Source of the DNA: Lachnospiraceae bacterium | GTDB lineage: Bacteria; Bacillota; Clostridia; Lachnospirales; Lachnospiraceae | Assembly (NCBI GenBank): GCA_017527205.1 | Contig: JAFXQK010000043.1 | Coordinates: forward strand, 1 to 57,787 | Length of the DNA: 57,787 nucleotides | Direction of reading: 5' to 3' | Shown here: positions 7,789-17,086 of the stretch, one piece after another | How positions within the stretch are numbered: position 1 is the stretch's first letter | Layout of the letters: each line of letters begins with the position of its first letter | Notes under the pieces: model-generated | Seen by the model: only the letters and a program-made list of their open reading frames with translations | What the model was told of the DNA's origin: nothing | Databases searched by the model: none | Translations under genes and position numbers: made by a program

Positions 7789-10149
7789 ATGAATTTACCG
7801 AATAGTTTTTATGAAGTTGCAAAGGATTATGGGGTGCCGAAGGAAGAGATCCTTTTTGGCGCCATGGCGGATTTTGATATTGAGTACAGGTTTGCGGATA
7901 CAGTGGTTGCATTGACGAAGGAAAAGCTTCTTGTGGCGGCGTATCCCTACCGTGAGAAGCAGGAGTTTCGACTTGGCGGTTATGGTGGCATGCAAAAAGA
8001 TGCCGTGCTGGAGGGTAAGCCTGCACTTACAATTTATCCGCTGGAAAAGGTGGAGAGTCTAAAGGTGCTGCGTCAGATCAGCACGGGCGTTCTCATGGGC
8101 GAAATCGAGGGTACGGAGAGGTTTCTGTGTCAGTTTTCCAACACAAAGCAGGGCTATTTTCACAAGTTGACGGACCTACTCAAAAAGATGAAGGACAAGG
8201 AAGAGATCAAGGAGGAAGATCTTGACGTAGAAAAGGGTAAGGAGGTCTGCCCAAAGTGTGGCATGCTCTATCCTGATCAGGAGCGAAAGGTCTGCCCGAA
8301 ATGTCTGGACAAGCGCTCGGTGCTCTTACGCATTATGGGTTATTTTAAGCCGTACAAGCTCCAATTAGCGATCATGGTATTATGCTATCTCGGCAATGTC
8401 GGACTTAACCTTGCCTGGCCGTACCTTAGCGGTACGATTTTGTATGACAAGGTGCTGGCGAAGAATCCTGAATTTCTGGAGTTTTTGAATTTACCCGCCG
8501 GGCGCTTTGGAACGGCGCTCGTGATGGTTGTGATCGCCATGATCATCGCGAAGGTGATCGGTCAGTTCTTTGGTATTTTGCAGGGCGTGATGACGGCAAA
8601 TGTCGCACCGCACGTGGTGGGAACGATCAAGAGTCAGGCATTTACGGCCATGGGCAGACTTTCCATCAGCTTCTTTACCAGACGCCAGACGGGCGGATTG
8701 ATGACCAGGGTGTGCGATGACGCGGAGCAGATTTCGTCCTTCTTTATCGATGGCATTCCGTATTTCTTCATCAACGTGCTGACTTTGGTCGTGACCACGG
8801 TGGTGATGTTTGCCCTAAGCCCGATCCTCGCATTGGCGTGCGTGATCTTAATGCCGGTGCTTGTGATCATGAGCTACAACATGTTGCCGCATCTATGGCA
8901 TTACTATGGCAAGCGTCACCGTGCCAACAGGCGCATGAACAGTCAGATCAACGAGAATCTGACGGGTGCCCGCGTGGTAAAGGCATTCGGCCGTGAACAG
9001 CAGGAGATCGGGCGCTTCGACAAGAACAATAAGAAGGTGAAAAATTCCGAAATTGATCTTGCCCATTATGATAACAAGTTTTTTGCATTATATTACTCCG
9101 TGGAGGATACGATTTCCTTCCTGGTTTGGGCCGTCGGCGGTGCGCTGATGATCAGCAGCTTTACGGCGTCTGCGCAGGATGGCAACGTGGCTGGGTTTCT
9201 CAGCACGCAGAATCTTTCCCTGGGACTTCTCCTGACCTTTTCGGGTTATGTGGGACAGCTTAAGGGACCATTGGAGTTTATGTCGCACATCATTCGTTGG
9301 TATACGAACTGTATGAACTGCGGACAGAGACTTTTTGAGATCATTGATGCCGTGCCTGAGGTACGCGAGGTGCGCGATCCTTACAGACCGTCCGAATTAC
9401 AAGGAGAGATTGAACTGAAGAACGTGACCTTTGGATATGAGCCGCATAAGCCGATCCTAAAGGACATCAGCTTCCACGTAAATGCCGGAGAGGTGTTCGG
9501 CATCGTGGGACGTTCCGGCGCGGGAAAATCAACGCTGGTCAACCTGATCTCCAGACTCTATGACACGGAGGAGGGAGAGGTCTTGGTGGATGGCGTGAAC
9601 GTAAAGAAGTTTGGCTTTAGGGAGCTTCGAAAAAACGTGGCCATGGTGAGTCAGGAGACCTATATCTTTATGGGAACCGTGGCAGAGAACATTGCCTATG
9701 CGAGACCAGATGCAACGCGGCAGGAGATCATCTCCGCGGCCATGCAGGCGAGCGCGCATGACTTTATCTGCAAGATGCCGGAGGGGTATGATACGATCCT
9801 TGGTTCTTCAGGAAGATCTTTGTCCGGCGGTGAGAAGCAGAGAATTTCCATTGCGAGAGCGATTTTGGCGGATCCTAAGATCTTGATCCTGGATGAGGCA
9901 ACCTCAGCCGTGGATACGGAGACGGAGCTTGCGATTCAAAAGTCGCTGGAGCGTTTGGAGAAGGGCAGAACCGTGATCTCCATCGCCCATAGATTATCGA
10001 CGCTGCGCAATGCAACGCATCTGATCGTGCTGGATGAGGGAAGACTGACGGAGTCCGGAACGCATGCGGAGCTGATGGCAAAGAAGGGAACCTATTACAA
10101 GCTGAACGAGCTGCAGACGAAGGCACTCGCAATGAGAGGGTTGGAGTAG
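7789..10149 (+). CDS. ABC exporter half-transporter with N-terminal PH-like region and zinc ribbon, 786 aa
   Basis: Residues 1-145 are an added domain whose pattern (VVALTKEKLLVA, then YPLEKVESLKV, then GEIEGTERFLCQFS) resembles bacterial PH-like domains. A zinc ribbon CPKCG...CPKC lies near 154-171. The six-helix ABC membrane domain spans roughly 185-480 and the nucleotide-binding domain 545-775: Walker A GRSGAGKST near 574, signature LSGGEKQ near 678, Walker B ILILDEATSAVD near 698, H-loop AHRLS. Substrate unknown. The ribosome site is weak (GTGAGA). Probably pairs with the related protein at 11072; a DUF1854 protein is encoded between them. Confidence 0.85.
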   Translation: MNLPNSFYEVAKDYGVPKEEILFGAMADFDIEYRFADTVVALTKEKLLVAAYPYREKQEFRLGGYGGMQKDAVLEGKPALTIYPLEKVESLKVLRQISTGVLMGEIEGTERFLCQFSNTKQGYFHKLTDLLKKMKDKEEIKEEDLDVEKGKEVCPKCGMLYPDQERKVCPKCLDKRSVLLRIMGYFKPYKLQLAIMVLCYLGNVGLNLAWPYLSGTILYDKVLAKNPEFLEFLNLPAGRFGTALVMVVIAMIIAKVIGQFFGILQGVMTANVAPHVVGTIKSQAFTAMGRLSISFFTRRQTGGLMTRVCDDAEQISSFFIDGIPYFFINVLTLVVTTVVMFALSPILALACVILMPVLVIMSYNMLPHLWHYYGKRHRANRRMNSQINENLTGARVVKAFGREQQEIGRFDKNNKKVKNSEIDLAHYDNKFFALYYSVEDTISFLVWAVGGALMISSFTASAQDGNVAGFLSTQNLSLGLLLTFSGYVGQLKGPLEFMSHIIRWYTNCMNCGQRLFEIIDAVPEVREVRDPYRPSELQGEIELKNVTFGYEPHKPILKDISFHVNAGEVFGIVGRSGAGKSTLVNLISRLYDTEEGEVLVDGVNVKKFGFRELRKNVAMVSQETYIFMGTVAENIAYARPDATRQEIISAAMQASAHDFICKMPEGYDTILGSSGRSLSGGEKQRISIARAILADPKILILDEATSAVDTETELAIQKSLERLEKGRTVISIAHRLSTLRNATHLIVLDEGRLTESGTHAELMAKKGTYYKLNELQTKALAMRGLE

Positions 10150-10171
10150 ACTAAGGAAAGACTCGGGGATT

Positions 10172-10329
10172 GGCTTGGATATGATCTTCCAGGCACGTTC
10201 TCACTCCGGGTCCAGCGTAGCGGTACTAAGGGTTCAGTGGTCAAAATCGTCACATATGTCGCTTTTGACCACTTACGTCCCCTAAGTACCGACGCTTGGG
10301 ACACGGGCCTGAAAGGTCATATCCAAGCC
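10172..10329. repeat. Large imperfect palindrome / ~158-nt stem-loop
   Basis: Arms pair in order: 10172-10184 with 10317-10329 (13 bp, perfect), 10190-10194 with 10307-10311, 10214-10218 with 10292-10296, 10221-10232 with 10280-10291 (one mismatch), and 10236-10246 with 10263-10273 (11 bp, perfect). The tip holds the self-complementary ACATATGT at 10252-10259. CTCG/GGGGA sequences outside the arms extend the symmetry loosely. No target-site duplication or U-tract was seen. It could be a structured RNA, a small non-autonomous mobile palindrome, or an attenuator between the ABC gene and DUF1854. Confidence 0.75.
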
Positions 10330-10420
10330 TCCCCCTCGAGGTTACGATAGGCTGTAGTTTTTCTAAGTACTTATTGTGAGTGCAGAAGAGCTGATATTAG
10401 AAAGACAAGAGGTAAGATAG

Positions 10421-10996
10421 ATGAGTGAAGATATGGATTTGTTAGATTTGAATTTAGATGATGAGTTTAATGAAGAGGAGCTGAAGAAGGAGTCGGAGGA
10501 GCTGCTGGAGATGCGGTTTCTGACGAAGGAGAATGCGACCTTTGCGAGGACGGAGGGCGGCTTTGTTTCCTTAAAGTTTGGGGACAAGGAGTATAAGAGA
10601 ATCGGCGTGTATTTGACCTTTCCGCTGACGAATCCTGAGGAGTTTATCTCCATCCGTGAGGCGGATGAAAAGGCTAAGGAAATCGGCATGGTCGAGGATT
10701 TAAAGACGCTCCCGAAGGATCAGCAGGAGATGCTCCGTGAGCAGATTCGGCTCCGCTATTTTATGCCTGTGATCAAGAAGATCATGGAGATCAAGGAAGA
10801 GTATGGGTATGCCTATTGGCACGTGGAGACCAGCTTTGGCGTATGTCGTTTTACGACGCATATGAGCGGTGACGTCGTTGTTTCCCTGAGTGAGTCGAGA
10901 CTGCTTGTAAAGGACATTGACGGCAACCGCTATGAGATCCCTGATTTTTACGCACTGAGCGTACAGGAGAAGAAAAAACTTGACTTATTCATATAG
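10421..10996 (+). CDS. DUF1854 domain protein, 191 aa
   Basis: An acidic N-terminal tail of about 35 residues precedes the DUF1854-like domain, with FARTEGGFVSLKFGDKEYKRIGV, then EEYGYAYWHVETSFG and FTTHMSGDVVVSLSESRLLVKDIDGNRYEIPD. No membrane segment. From memory, DUF1854 genes accompany pairs of ABC exporters, in some bacteria beside cyanophycin genes; none of those are in this window. Placement between the two exporter halves suggests a cytoplasmic partner. AGAGGTAAG upstream of the ATG is an acceptable ribosome site. Confidence 0.75.
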   Translation: MSEDMDLLDLNLDDEFNEEELKKESEELLEMRFLTKENATFARTEGGFVSLKFGDKEYKRIGVYLTFPLTNPEEFISIREADEKAKEIGMVEDLKTLPKDQQEMLREQIRLRYFMPVIKKIMEIKEEYGYAYWHVETSFGVCRFTTHMSGDVVVSLSESRLLVKDIDGNRYEIPDFYALSVQEKKKLDLFI

Positions 10997-11071
10997 CGCG
11001 TTTCCTGCAAGCGAAGCGGAATGCGAATAGCGTCGCTTGGGAGTGAAACGAATTCTTAGAGGTATATCGAC

Positions 11072-13372
11072 ATGAAATTATTATTTACGTTAACGGGAAG
11101 CCAGTTGGAGGCCCTGGCGCCTTCTCCTGGTGAGAAATTAGTATATTGCGTCCCGGCGGATCTTGCCTATGACATCCAGGCAGCAGATAAGAATACACCT
11201 GTGGCGGATCGGTACGAAACGAACGTGTTTCTTGCCGTGACGAATCAAAGACTGGTAGTGCTTGCCGGGGATCAGATGACCTATCAGACAAAGCTCAAGG
11301 ACTGCAAGAAAATTCGCTGCGAGCATCAGGTTGGCTGTGGCATCATTACCGTCATGGATCTTGAAGAAAATGAAACCTGCATTGCGAGGGTTTCGATGCG
11401 CCAGATTGTACGCGCATCCTATGCGGTGCGCGGAGCACAAGCGATTGTAACTTCTTATCAGGAGTTTGGTGATGCGCAGAGGGCTGAGGAGGTAACAAGC
11501 TCGGAATATGAGACCTATTGCGAGAAGTGTGGTCGTGCCCTGCCAGGCACCAGCACCTGCCCTTACTGCGAGGGCAAGATGGATATTGCAAAGAAATTTA
11601 TGAGCCTTTGCGGGGGCTTCGTCGGAAAGCTGTTACTGATCAGCCTGTCCATGCTGGTGATCTCCGGAATGAACATGGCGCGCCCCATGGTGCAGCGCTG
11701 GTTTATTGATGACGCGCTTTCGACCGGAAAAGGAACCTGGACGGATCTATGGGTTTTTGTAGGCATTTCCTTTGCCTTTTTGATCGGTGCGATCCTCCTC
11801 GAGGTATGGAAGAATCTGGCCTGCATTAAGCTGGGCTCGGCGCTTTCCATGTCCCTGCGAGAGAAGCTTTATTGCAAGATTCAGGTGTTGTCCCTTTCGT
11901 TTATCAACAAGAGAAAGCCGGGCGAGCTGATGAACAGAGTATCGCGTGATACGGGCCGCATCCGCGAGTTTTTTGAGGAAGTATTCGGCTACATGTTTTC
12001 GACCCTGCTGACCATGATCGTGTCCTTGGTGGTCATGGTGACGATCAGCCCCGTCATGACGGGCTTATCGCTGATGTTTGTCATTGTTGTGTTTGCCCTG
12101 ATGAAGATCTTTTGGCACCATATTCACATGATCTTCCATCGCCAGTGGATCAAGTCAGATGAGCTCAGCAACAGCATTCAGGACATTATTTCCGGCATGA
12201 GAATCGTCAAAACCTTTGGAACGGAGGATCGTGAGGCGGAACGCTTTACGAAAAAGGCGAAGGACTACGCACAGACCCAGTCGAGAAATGAGACCTTCTG
12301 GGCGGTTTTCTTCCCTATTTTGACCTTCCTTTTGGGTTGTGGTACCTATGTGGCCGTGCTCTTCGGAGGCAGAGATGTTCTGGCTGGAAAGATGACCATG
12401 GGTCAGCTCGTGCAGTTTATGACCTACAGCGGCTATCTGTTTGGACCCTTGGGATGGATGACCCATCTGCCCAGAATGGTCATGCAGATGGTGACGAGCC
12501 TGAATCGTATCTATGACGTGCTTGATGAGGAGCCGAAGATCAAGGACCGCGATGGCAGTAAGGAGATCGCCGTCAAGGGACATTTCCAGTTTGAAAAGGT
12601 TTCCTTCGGCTACAATAGTTATGAACCTGTGCTCGAGAATATCAATTTCGAAGTGCATCCCGGCGAGATGATCGGTTTCGTTGGCGCATCAGGTACCGGA
12701 AAATCCACGATGATCAACCTGATCATGAGATTGTATGACCCTGATCAGGGACGCATTGTTTTGGATGGTGTTGATCTTAGGGACGTAAAGGTGGAAAATC
12801 TCCATTCCCAGATCGGCGTGGTGCTGCAGGAGACCTTCCTGTTCTCAGGAACCATTCTCGACAACATTCGCTTTGCAAAGCCGACGGCAACGCTGGCGGA
12901 GGTCATCCAGGCGGCAAAGGCGGCCAATGCGCATGACTTTATCTGCAAGACGCCCGATGGCTATAATACCTATGTCGGTGAGCATGGCTATAATCTTTCC
13001 GGCGGTGAAAGACAGAGAGTTGCCATTGCAAGGGCGATCCTGAATAACCCGAAGCTTTTGATCTTGGACGAGGCGACCTCGGCCCTGGATACGGAAAGCG
13101 AATTCCTGATTCAGCAGGCATTGAACCGTCTAATCCAGGGAAGGACGACCTTTGCAATCGCACACAGACTGTCAACGCTTCGTGAAGCAAACCGTCTGAT
13201 CGTCATTGACAAGCACTCCATCGCGGAGATGGGCAGCCATAATGAACTTTTGGAGAAAAAGGGCATATATTATGGATTAGTAACGGCACAGCTCAAGATG
13301 GCAGAGGGACGGTCGGAAAGTTCTCTGGAGAAAATTGGAGATGGAAAAACCATCGAAAACGTGGTAGAATAA
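11072..13372 (+). CDS. ABC exporter half-transporter with N-terminal PH-like region and zinc ribbon, 766 aa
   Basis: Same plan as the protein at 7789 but clearly diverged. The N-terminal domain includes FLAVTNQRLVVLAGDQ and LKDCKKIRCEHQVGCG, again PH-like. A zinc ribbon YCEKCG...CPYCEG lies near 149-168. The membrane domain spans about 175-470 and the ATPase domain 505-740: Walker A GASGTGKST near 538, signature LSGGERQ near 643, Walker B LLILDEATSALD near 662, H-loop AHRLS. Both members of the pair keep intact catalytic motifs, so a heterodimer with two active sites is likely. AGAGG lies 11 bp ahead of the ATG. Confidence 0.85.
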   Translation: MKLLFTLTGSQLEALAPSPGEKLVYCVPADLAYDIQAADKNTPVADRYETNVFLAVTNQRLVVLAGDQMTYQTKLKDCKKIRCEHQVGCGIITVMDLEENETCIARVSMRQIVRASYAVRGAQAIVTSYQEFGDAQRAEEVTSSEYETYCEKCGRALPGTSTCPYCEGKMDIAKKFMSLCGGFVGKLLLISLSMLVISGMNMARPMVQRWFIDDALSTGKGTWTDLWVFVGISFAFLIGAILLEVWKNLACIKLGSALSMSLREKLYCKIQVLSLSFINKRKPGELMNRVSRDTGRIREFFEEVFGYMFSTLLTMIVSLVVMVTISPVMTGLSLMFVIVVFALMKIFWHHIHMIFHRQWIKSDELSNSIQDIISGMRIVKTFGTEDREAERFTKKAKDYAQTQSRNETFWAVFFPILTFLLGCGTYVAVLFGGRDVLAGKMTMGQLVQFMTYSGYLFGPLGWMTHLPRMVMQMVTSLNRIYDVLDEEPKIKDRDGSKEIAVKGHFQFEKVSFGYNSYEPVLENINFEVHPGEMIGFVGASGTGKSTMINLIMRLYDPDQGRIVLDGVDLRDVKVENLHSQIGVVLQETFLFSGTILDNIRFAKPTATLAEVIQAAKAANAHDFICKTPDGYNTYVGEHGYNLSGGERQRVAIARAILNNPKLLILDEATSALDTESEFLIQQALNRLIQGRTTFAIAHRLSTLREANRLIVIDKHSIAEMGSHNELLEKKGIYYGLVTAQLKMAEGRSESSLEKIGDGKTIENVVE

Positions 13373-13474
13373 GATCAGAACAAAGCGAAATGCATATGAG
13401 GGGTACTAAAAAACGCCAGCAGACATGCCGATAAGAGTGGCAAGAGGTTTGAACTGACGGAAAGGAGGGTGCCT

Positions 13475-14206
13475 ATGAAATTTGAAAGAGTAGACGATAA
13501 GACGATACGGTGTTTCATCTCGAATGAAGAGCTGGAAGACTATCAGATTGATTATAAGGACTTTGTACTTCGGAGTGAAAAGGCTCGGGAAGTCGTGCGT
13601 GACATCATTACGCAGGCATCTGAGGAAGTGGGCTACAAACCTCCTAAGTTTGCGTTTGACATGTCCATTATGATGTTGCCTGAGCAGGGCCTGGTATTGA
13701 CCTTCAGTGAGAGCGATCCCTTGATGGATAAGGATGGCGGGCGGCTGATGGAGTACTTAAAGGAAATGAAAAACGCCTTCATGAATTCAGCCGCAAAGAA
13801 AGGTGATGGCCAGAAAAATACCCAAGTGGAGGCTGGGGCTAAACAGAGTAAGGAAGCGGAAAAGCCTGTTCAGCCTGAGGAAGGGATTTTTGAATTCCGA
13901 AGTCTTTCTGACATCATGGAGCTGGCGAGTGTCGTTCCCAAGACGCTTCGGGTACATAGCGAGCTTTATCGCATGAAGGATCGATATTATTTGTATTTAC
14001 AGAAGGGTACGGCTGCTTATCAGAGATACAGTAAGCTTTGCATTCAGGCGATGGAATTTGCCGAAATTTATGGCGCAAATCAGCAAAAGCTTCTTTTTGT
14101 GAAGGAGCATGGCGAGTGCCTGATCGCGGATGGCGCACTGAGAAAGCTCCATATGGAAAAGGGGCCACGCGGCAGAAGGAAAAAGGCGACGAAGACTGAC
14201 ATGTAG
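13475..14206 (+). CDS. mecA: MecA-like adaptor protein, 243 aa
   Basis: N-terminal domain begins MKFERVDDKTIRCFIS with EELEDYQIDYKDF, followed by REVVRDIITQASEEVGY, the MecA opening. A charged linker of about 40 residues (near 105-140) leads to the C-terminal domain FRSLSDIMELASVV, LYRMKDRYYLYL, CIQAMEFAEIYGANQ and KEHGECLIADGALRKL. MecA delivers proteins such as ComK to the ClpC ATPase in Bacillus; in Clostridia the clients are not settled. GTG 13469 lies within the ribosome site AAAGGAGG, so ATG 13475 is the start. The basic tail ends RGRRKKATKTDM. Confidence 0.8.
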   Translation: MKFERVDDKTIRCFISNEELEDYQIDYKDFVLRSEKAREVVRDIITQASEEVGYKPPKFAFDMSIMMLPEQGLVLTFSESDPLMDKDGGRLMEYLKEMKNAFMNSAAKKGDGQKNTQVEAGAKQSKEAEKPVQPEEGIFEFRSLSDIMELASVVPKTLRVHSELYRMKDRYYLYLQKGTAAYQRYSKLCIQAMEFAEIYGANQQKLLFVKEHGECLIADGALRKLHMEKGPRGRRKKATKTDM

Positions 14207-14280
14207 AGGACCAAGATTGTAGAGAGACAAGATGATACTGTTGACTCAGGAAAGGCCGTTTGCGTATTTCAAAAAGGGAC

Positions 14281-14315
14281 GAATGGTCGTGGGAGAATAG
14301 CGACCAACCATTCTG
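14281..14315. terminator. Possible shared terminator between mecA and the minus-strand pseudouridine synthase
   Basis: GAATGG at 14281-14286 pairs with CCATTC at 14308-14313, and TCG with CGA inside, followed by TGTTT. The stem is short and bulged. Confidence 0.35.
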
Positions 14316-14316
14316 T

Positions 14317-15540
14317 TTAGGAAAGAAGCTTCTGCATATCCTCAGGAAGTGGTGCAACAAATTCCAGTGGTTGTCCCGTCATGGGATGGGGGAAGGAAAG
14401 ACGATGCGAGTGCAGCGCCTGACGAGTTAACGCGGGTATGTCTGAATTTGAGTGTGGCGCTTGTCGAGTCAGTACCGAAGGCGTAATTGTTGCGGGTTCC
14501 TGAAAAGAAGAAATACGAGAATTCGCTTCAACTTTTTCAGCAGTGGAAATGGTAGTAATGCTTTTAGACTGCTGATTCTCAGGATTATATAGGTAGTCCC
14601 CGATCAGGGGATGCCCAATGTATTTCATATGAATACGGATTTGATGGGTACGGCCCGTCCCTAAGATGAGAGAGACGAGGCTGTACCCATTTTTTTCTTC
14701 TACGACGCGGTAATGGGTGACGGCGGGCTCACCGTTTTCAAAGTCGACGCAGCGCTCAATGATGGAGCCAGGCTTGCGACCGAGAGGCGCGGTAATCGTC
14801 CCAGAGGAGGGTATGACGGGGCCGCGGACAATGGCAAGGTACTCACGCAGAAAGGTCTGGTTTCGATGGAAATCTGACGACATGGGTGAGGAGATTTCTG
14901 CATTTATCGCATTCATGGGAGAAATAGCTTCTGGGGCAGGCGGTAAAGGGAGGAGGCATTGGTTATTTGATGATGATTCTGGCGTAAAGGTTGTCGCGTG
15001 ATTAGGCATGGAGGAACTTGAAATGTCGCCACGAGTGCGAAGGGTTTTCTCAGCGACTAAGTCGCCAAGAATCCCGGCGCTCACGAAATGTTTTGCGATG
15101 ACGGTTAGGCCGGAGGTATCACGGTCGAGTCGTCCGATACAGCGAAAAACAAAGGACTCCCCCTTTTGCTGGAAATAGTAGGCCAGGGCATTCGCCAGGG
15201 TATTGTCATAGTTGTTCTGAGACGGATGGATCGGCATGCCAGCCGGCTTATTGACGACAAGCAGATCCTCATCCTCATAGACGATATTGAGAGGGAGCTT
15301 TACGGGAACGATGTTCTCGGAGGAGGCTTCCTCCTTTATTTGCACGGTGAGAGTGTCACCAAGGGAAAGGCGTGCATTCATGTGGGCAGGGGCGCCGTTG
15401 AGCAGAATGCCATCAGGGAGCTGCTTTAGGATTTTGAGGTTTTGCGCGGAATAGCCACGGGATTTAAGGTAACCCTTGATGGTGAGGGGGGTATTTGAAT
15501 ATGACGGGATAACTGGGAAATAGCTTAGGGTTCTCTGCAT
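14317..15540 (-). CDS. RluA-family pseudouridine synthase with two insertions, 407 aa
   Basis: Makes pseudouridine in rRNA or tRNA. The S4-like N terminus is followed by the YEDEDLLVVNKPAGMPIHPS motif near 90-109, the catalytic GRLDRDTSGL near 136-145, and LGTGRTHQIRIHMKYIGHPLIGD near 289-311. Relatives are near 300 residues; this one carries a Ser/Pro/Asn-rich insertion of about 55 residues near 175-230 and another of about 40 near 320-365 that holds a partial duplicate of LTRQALHS. Frame and catalytic motifs are intact, so it is probably functional. TGAGGC precedes the ATG. It points toward the mecA gene and is divergent from the polysaccharide operon. Confidence 0.85.
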   Translation of the reverse strand: MQRTLSYFPVIPSYSNTPLTIKGYLKSRGYSAQNLKILKQLPDGILLNGAPAHMNARLSLGDTLTVQIKEEASSENIVPVKLPLNIVYEDEDLLVVNKPAGMPIHPSQNNYDNTLANALAYYFQQKGESFVFRCIGRLDRDTSGLTVIAKHFVSAGILGDLVAEKTLRTRGDISSSSMPNHATTFTPESSSNNQCLLPLPPAPEAISPMNAINAEISSPMSSDFHRNQTFLREYLAIVRGPVIPSSGTITAPLGRKPGSIIERCVDFENGEPAVTHYRVVEEKNGYSLVSLILGTGRTHQIRIHMKYIGHPLIGDYLYNPENQQSKSITTISTAEKVEANSRISSFQEPATITPSVLTRQAPHSNSDIPALTRQALHSHRLSFPHPMTGQPLEFVAPLPEDMQKLLS

Positions 15541-15669
15541 AATAAAGCCTCACAATAACGAAATTACATTTATTAATCTTTATTGTAAGCAAAATTAAGG
15601 ATCTTGTAAATGGCGTTGCTTTGCTTTTTATGGGAAATAGTGTTTGACTAAGAAAAATGCAAGCTAACA

Positions 15670-15698
15670 TTGACAACATACGGAAATAAGAGTATAAA
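15670..15698 (+). promoter_or_regulatory. Strong sigma-A promoter of the polysaccharide operon
   Basis: TTGACA at 15670-15675, 17-bp spacer, TATAAA at 15693-15698. Expected start about 15705, leaving a ~45-base leader before the aminotransferase. No other promoter of this quality was seen before 34385. Confidence 0.8.
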
Positions 15699-15749
15699 AA
15701 ATAATGGGTGTTAATGCGTATTTTGAACAAAAAACAAGGAAATTGAATC

Positions 15750-17078
15750 ATGAAAGAACATGAAATTAGTTTTAGCCCACCAGATATTTCTGAGGCAGAG
15801 ATTGAGGAAGTAGCCAATGCGCTTAGGAGCGGGTGGATTACAACAGGACCACGTACAAAGTTATTGGAGCGCAGATTAGCTGCATATATAGAAACTGGGT
15901 TAACCAATATTGACTGTACAAGTGACGAAGCAAATGCTAAGTACGGAAGCCAGGTTGTATGCCTAAGCAGTGCAACCGCAGCAGAAGAAATGAATCTTCG
16001 GGTATTAGGAGTTGGACCTGGCGATGAAGTAATTGTTCCTGCATACACTTACACGTCAACTGCATCTGCCGCCATTCATTGCGGAGCTACGGTTAAGTTT
16101 GTCGACATACAAAAGGACGGGGATCCCGTCACTCACGCACCAGAGATGGACTATGAGCAGCTTGAGGCAATGATCACGCCTAAAACAAAAGCTGTTATCC
16201 CTGTAGATTTGGGCGGCATCGTTTGTGACTATGATCGCATTTTTGAAATTGTTGAGAGAAAGAAAAACCTATTTCACCCAAAGGAAACAGATGGAACCGT
16301 GCTTGGCGATTTGAGTAGTCGCATTCAGAAAGCAATTGGAAGAGTCGCAGTGGTCGCGGATTGCGCACACAGCCTTGGCGCGAGCAGAGTCGTATCGCAT
16401 ACTGGTAAAGGAACGATTGAGAAAGAAAGAAAATATTGTGGTGCAATTGCCGATTTTTCCTCATTTTCCTTTCATGCCGTCAAGAACTTTACGACTGCGG
16501 AAGGCGGCGCAAGTATGTGGAATTCGATCCGTGGGATTGATGACGAAGAAATCTACAAGATGTTCCAGCTTCTTTCCTTACATGGTCAAAATAAGGATGC
16601 GCTCCTTAAGAACCAGTGTGGCGCATGGGAATATGACATTATTGGCACTTGGTATAAGTGCAACATGACGGATATCACTGCCGCCATCGGGCTTAAGCAG
16701 CTTGATAGATATTTGGGATTGTTGGATCGTAGAATGCAGATGCTAAGGATTTATGACGAGGCGTGCGATCAATTAGGAATAAGCCATTTGATCCATCATA
16801 CCGAGGAGATGGACAGTTCTAAGCATTTGTATTTGATCCGTATCCCTGGAATTGGTGAGGCAGAGCGCAATGCGATCATGCAAAAGATGGCGGCAAAGGG
16901 AGTGGCAACGAATGTACACTTTAAGCCGCTGCCAATGATGACTGCGTATGGGAAAGATTGCAGCGCATATCCGAATGCGTATGATTATTATCGTAATTTG
17001 ATATCGCTCCCGTTTCATACGTTTTTATCCGATAATGACATGGATTATGTGATTAAGGCATTAAGCGAAGCTATTTGA
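15750..17078 (+). CDS. DegT/DnrJ/EryC1/StrS-family sugar aminotransferase, 442 aa
   Basis: PLP enzyme expected to aminate a nucleotide-linked keto-sugar. The N terminus ISFSPPDISEAEIEEV leads to the glycine-turn region LSSATAAEEM, the motif PAYTYTSTASAA, a cofactor Asp in VVADCAHSLGAS, and the PLP lysine in FHAVKNFTTAEGG (Lys245). It is longer than most relatives (about 370-400) because of extra loops near 50-65 and 175-200. It resembles PglE-like enzymes, but no dehydratase (PglF-like) is encoded in the window, so the keto-sugar must come from elsewhere. AAGGA precedes the ATG. It is the first gene of the operon and less AT-rich than the next ones. Confidence 0.85.
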   Translation: MKEHEISFSPPDISEAEIEEVANALRSGWITTGPRTKLLERRLAAYIETGLTNIDCTSDEANAKYGSQVVCLSSATAAEEMNLRVLGVGPGDEVIVPAYTYTSTASAAIHCGATVKFVDIQKDGDPVTHAPEMDYEQLEAMITPKTKAVIPVDLGGIVCDYDRIFEIVERKKNLFHPKETDGTVLGDLSSRIQKAIGRVAVVADCAHSLGASRVVSHTGKGTIEKERKYCGAIADFSSFSFHAVKNFTTAEGGASMWNSIRGIDDEEIYKMFQLLSLHGQNKDALLKNQCGAWEYDIIGTWYKCNMTDITAAIGLKQLDRYLGLLDRRMQMLRIYDEACDQLGISHLIHHTEEMDSSKHLYLIRIPGIGEAERNAIMQKMAAKGVATNVHFKPLPMMTAYGKDCSAYPNAYDYYRNLISLPFHTFLSDNDMDYVIKALSEAI

Positions 17079-17086
17079 GGATAGGT

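Noticed and set aside
14317..15540. Pseudogene call for the interrupted pseudouridine synthase
   Set aside because: One uninterrupted frame keeps all catalytic motifs; insertions are in loops.
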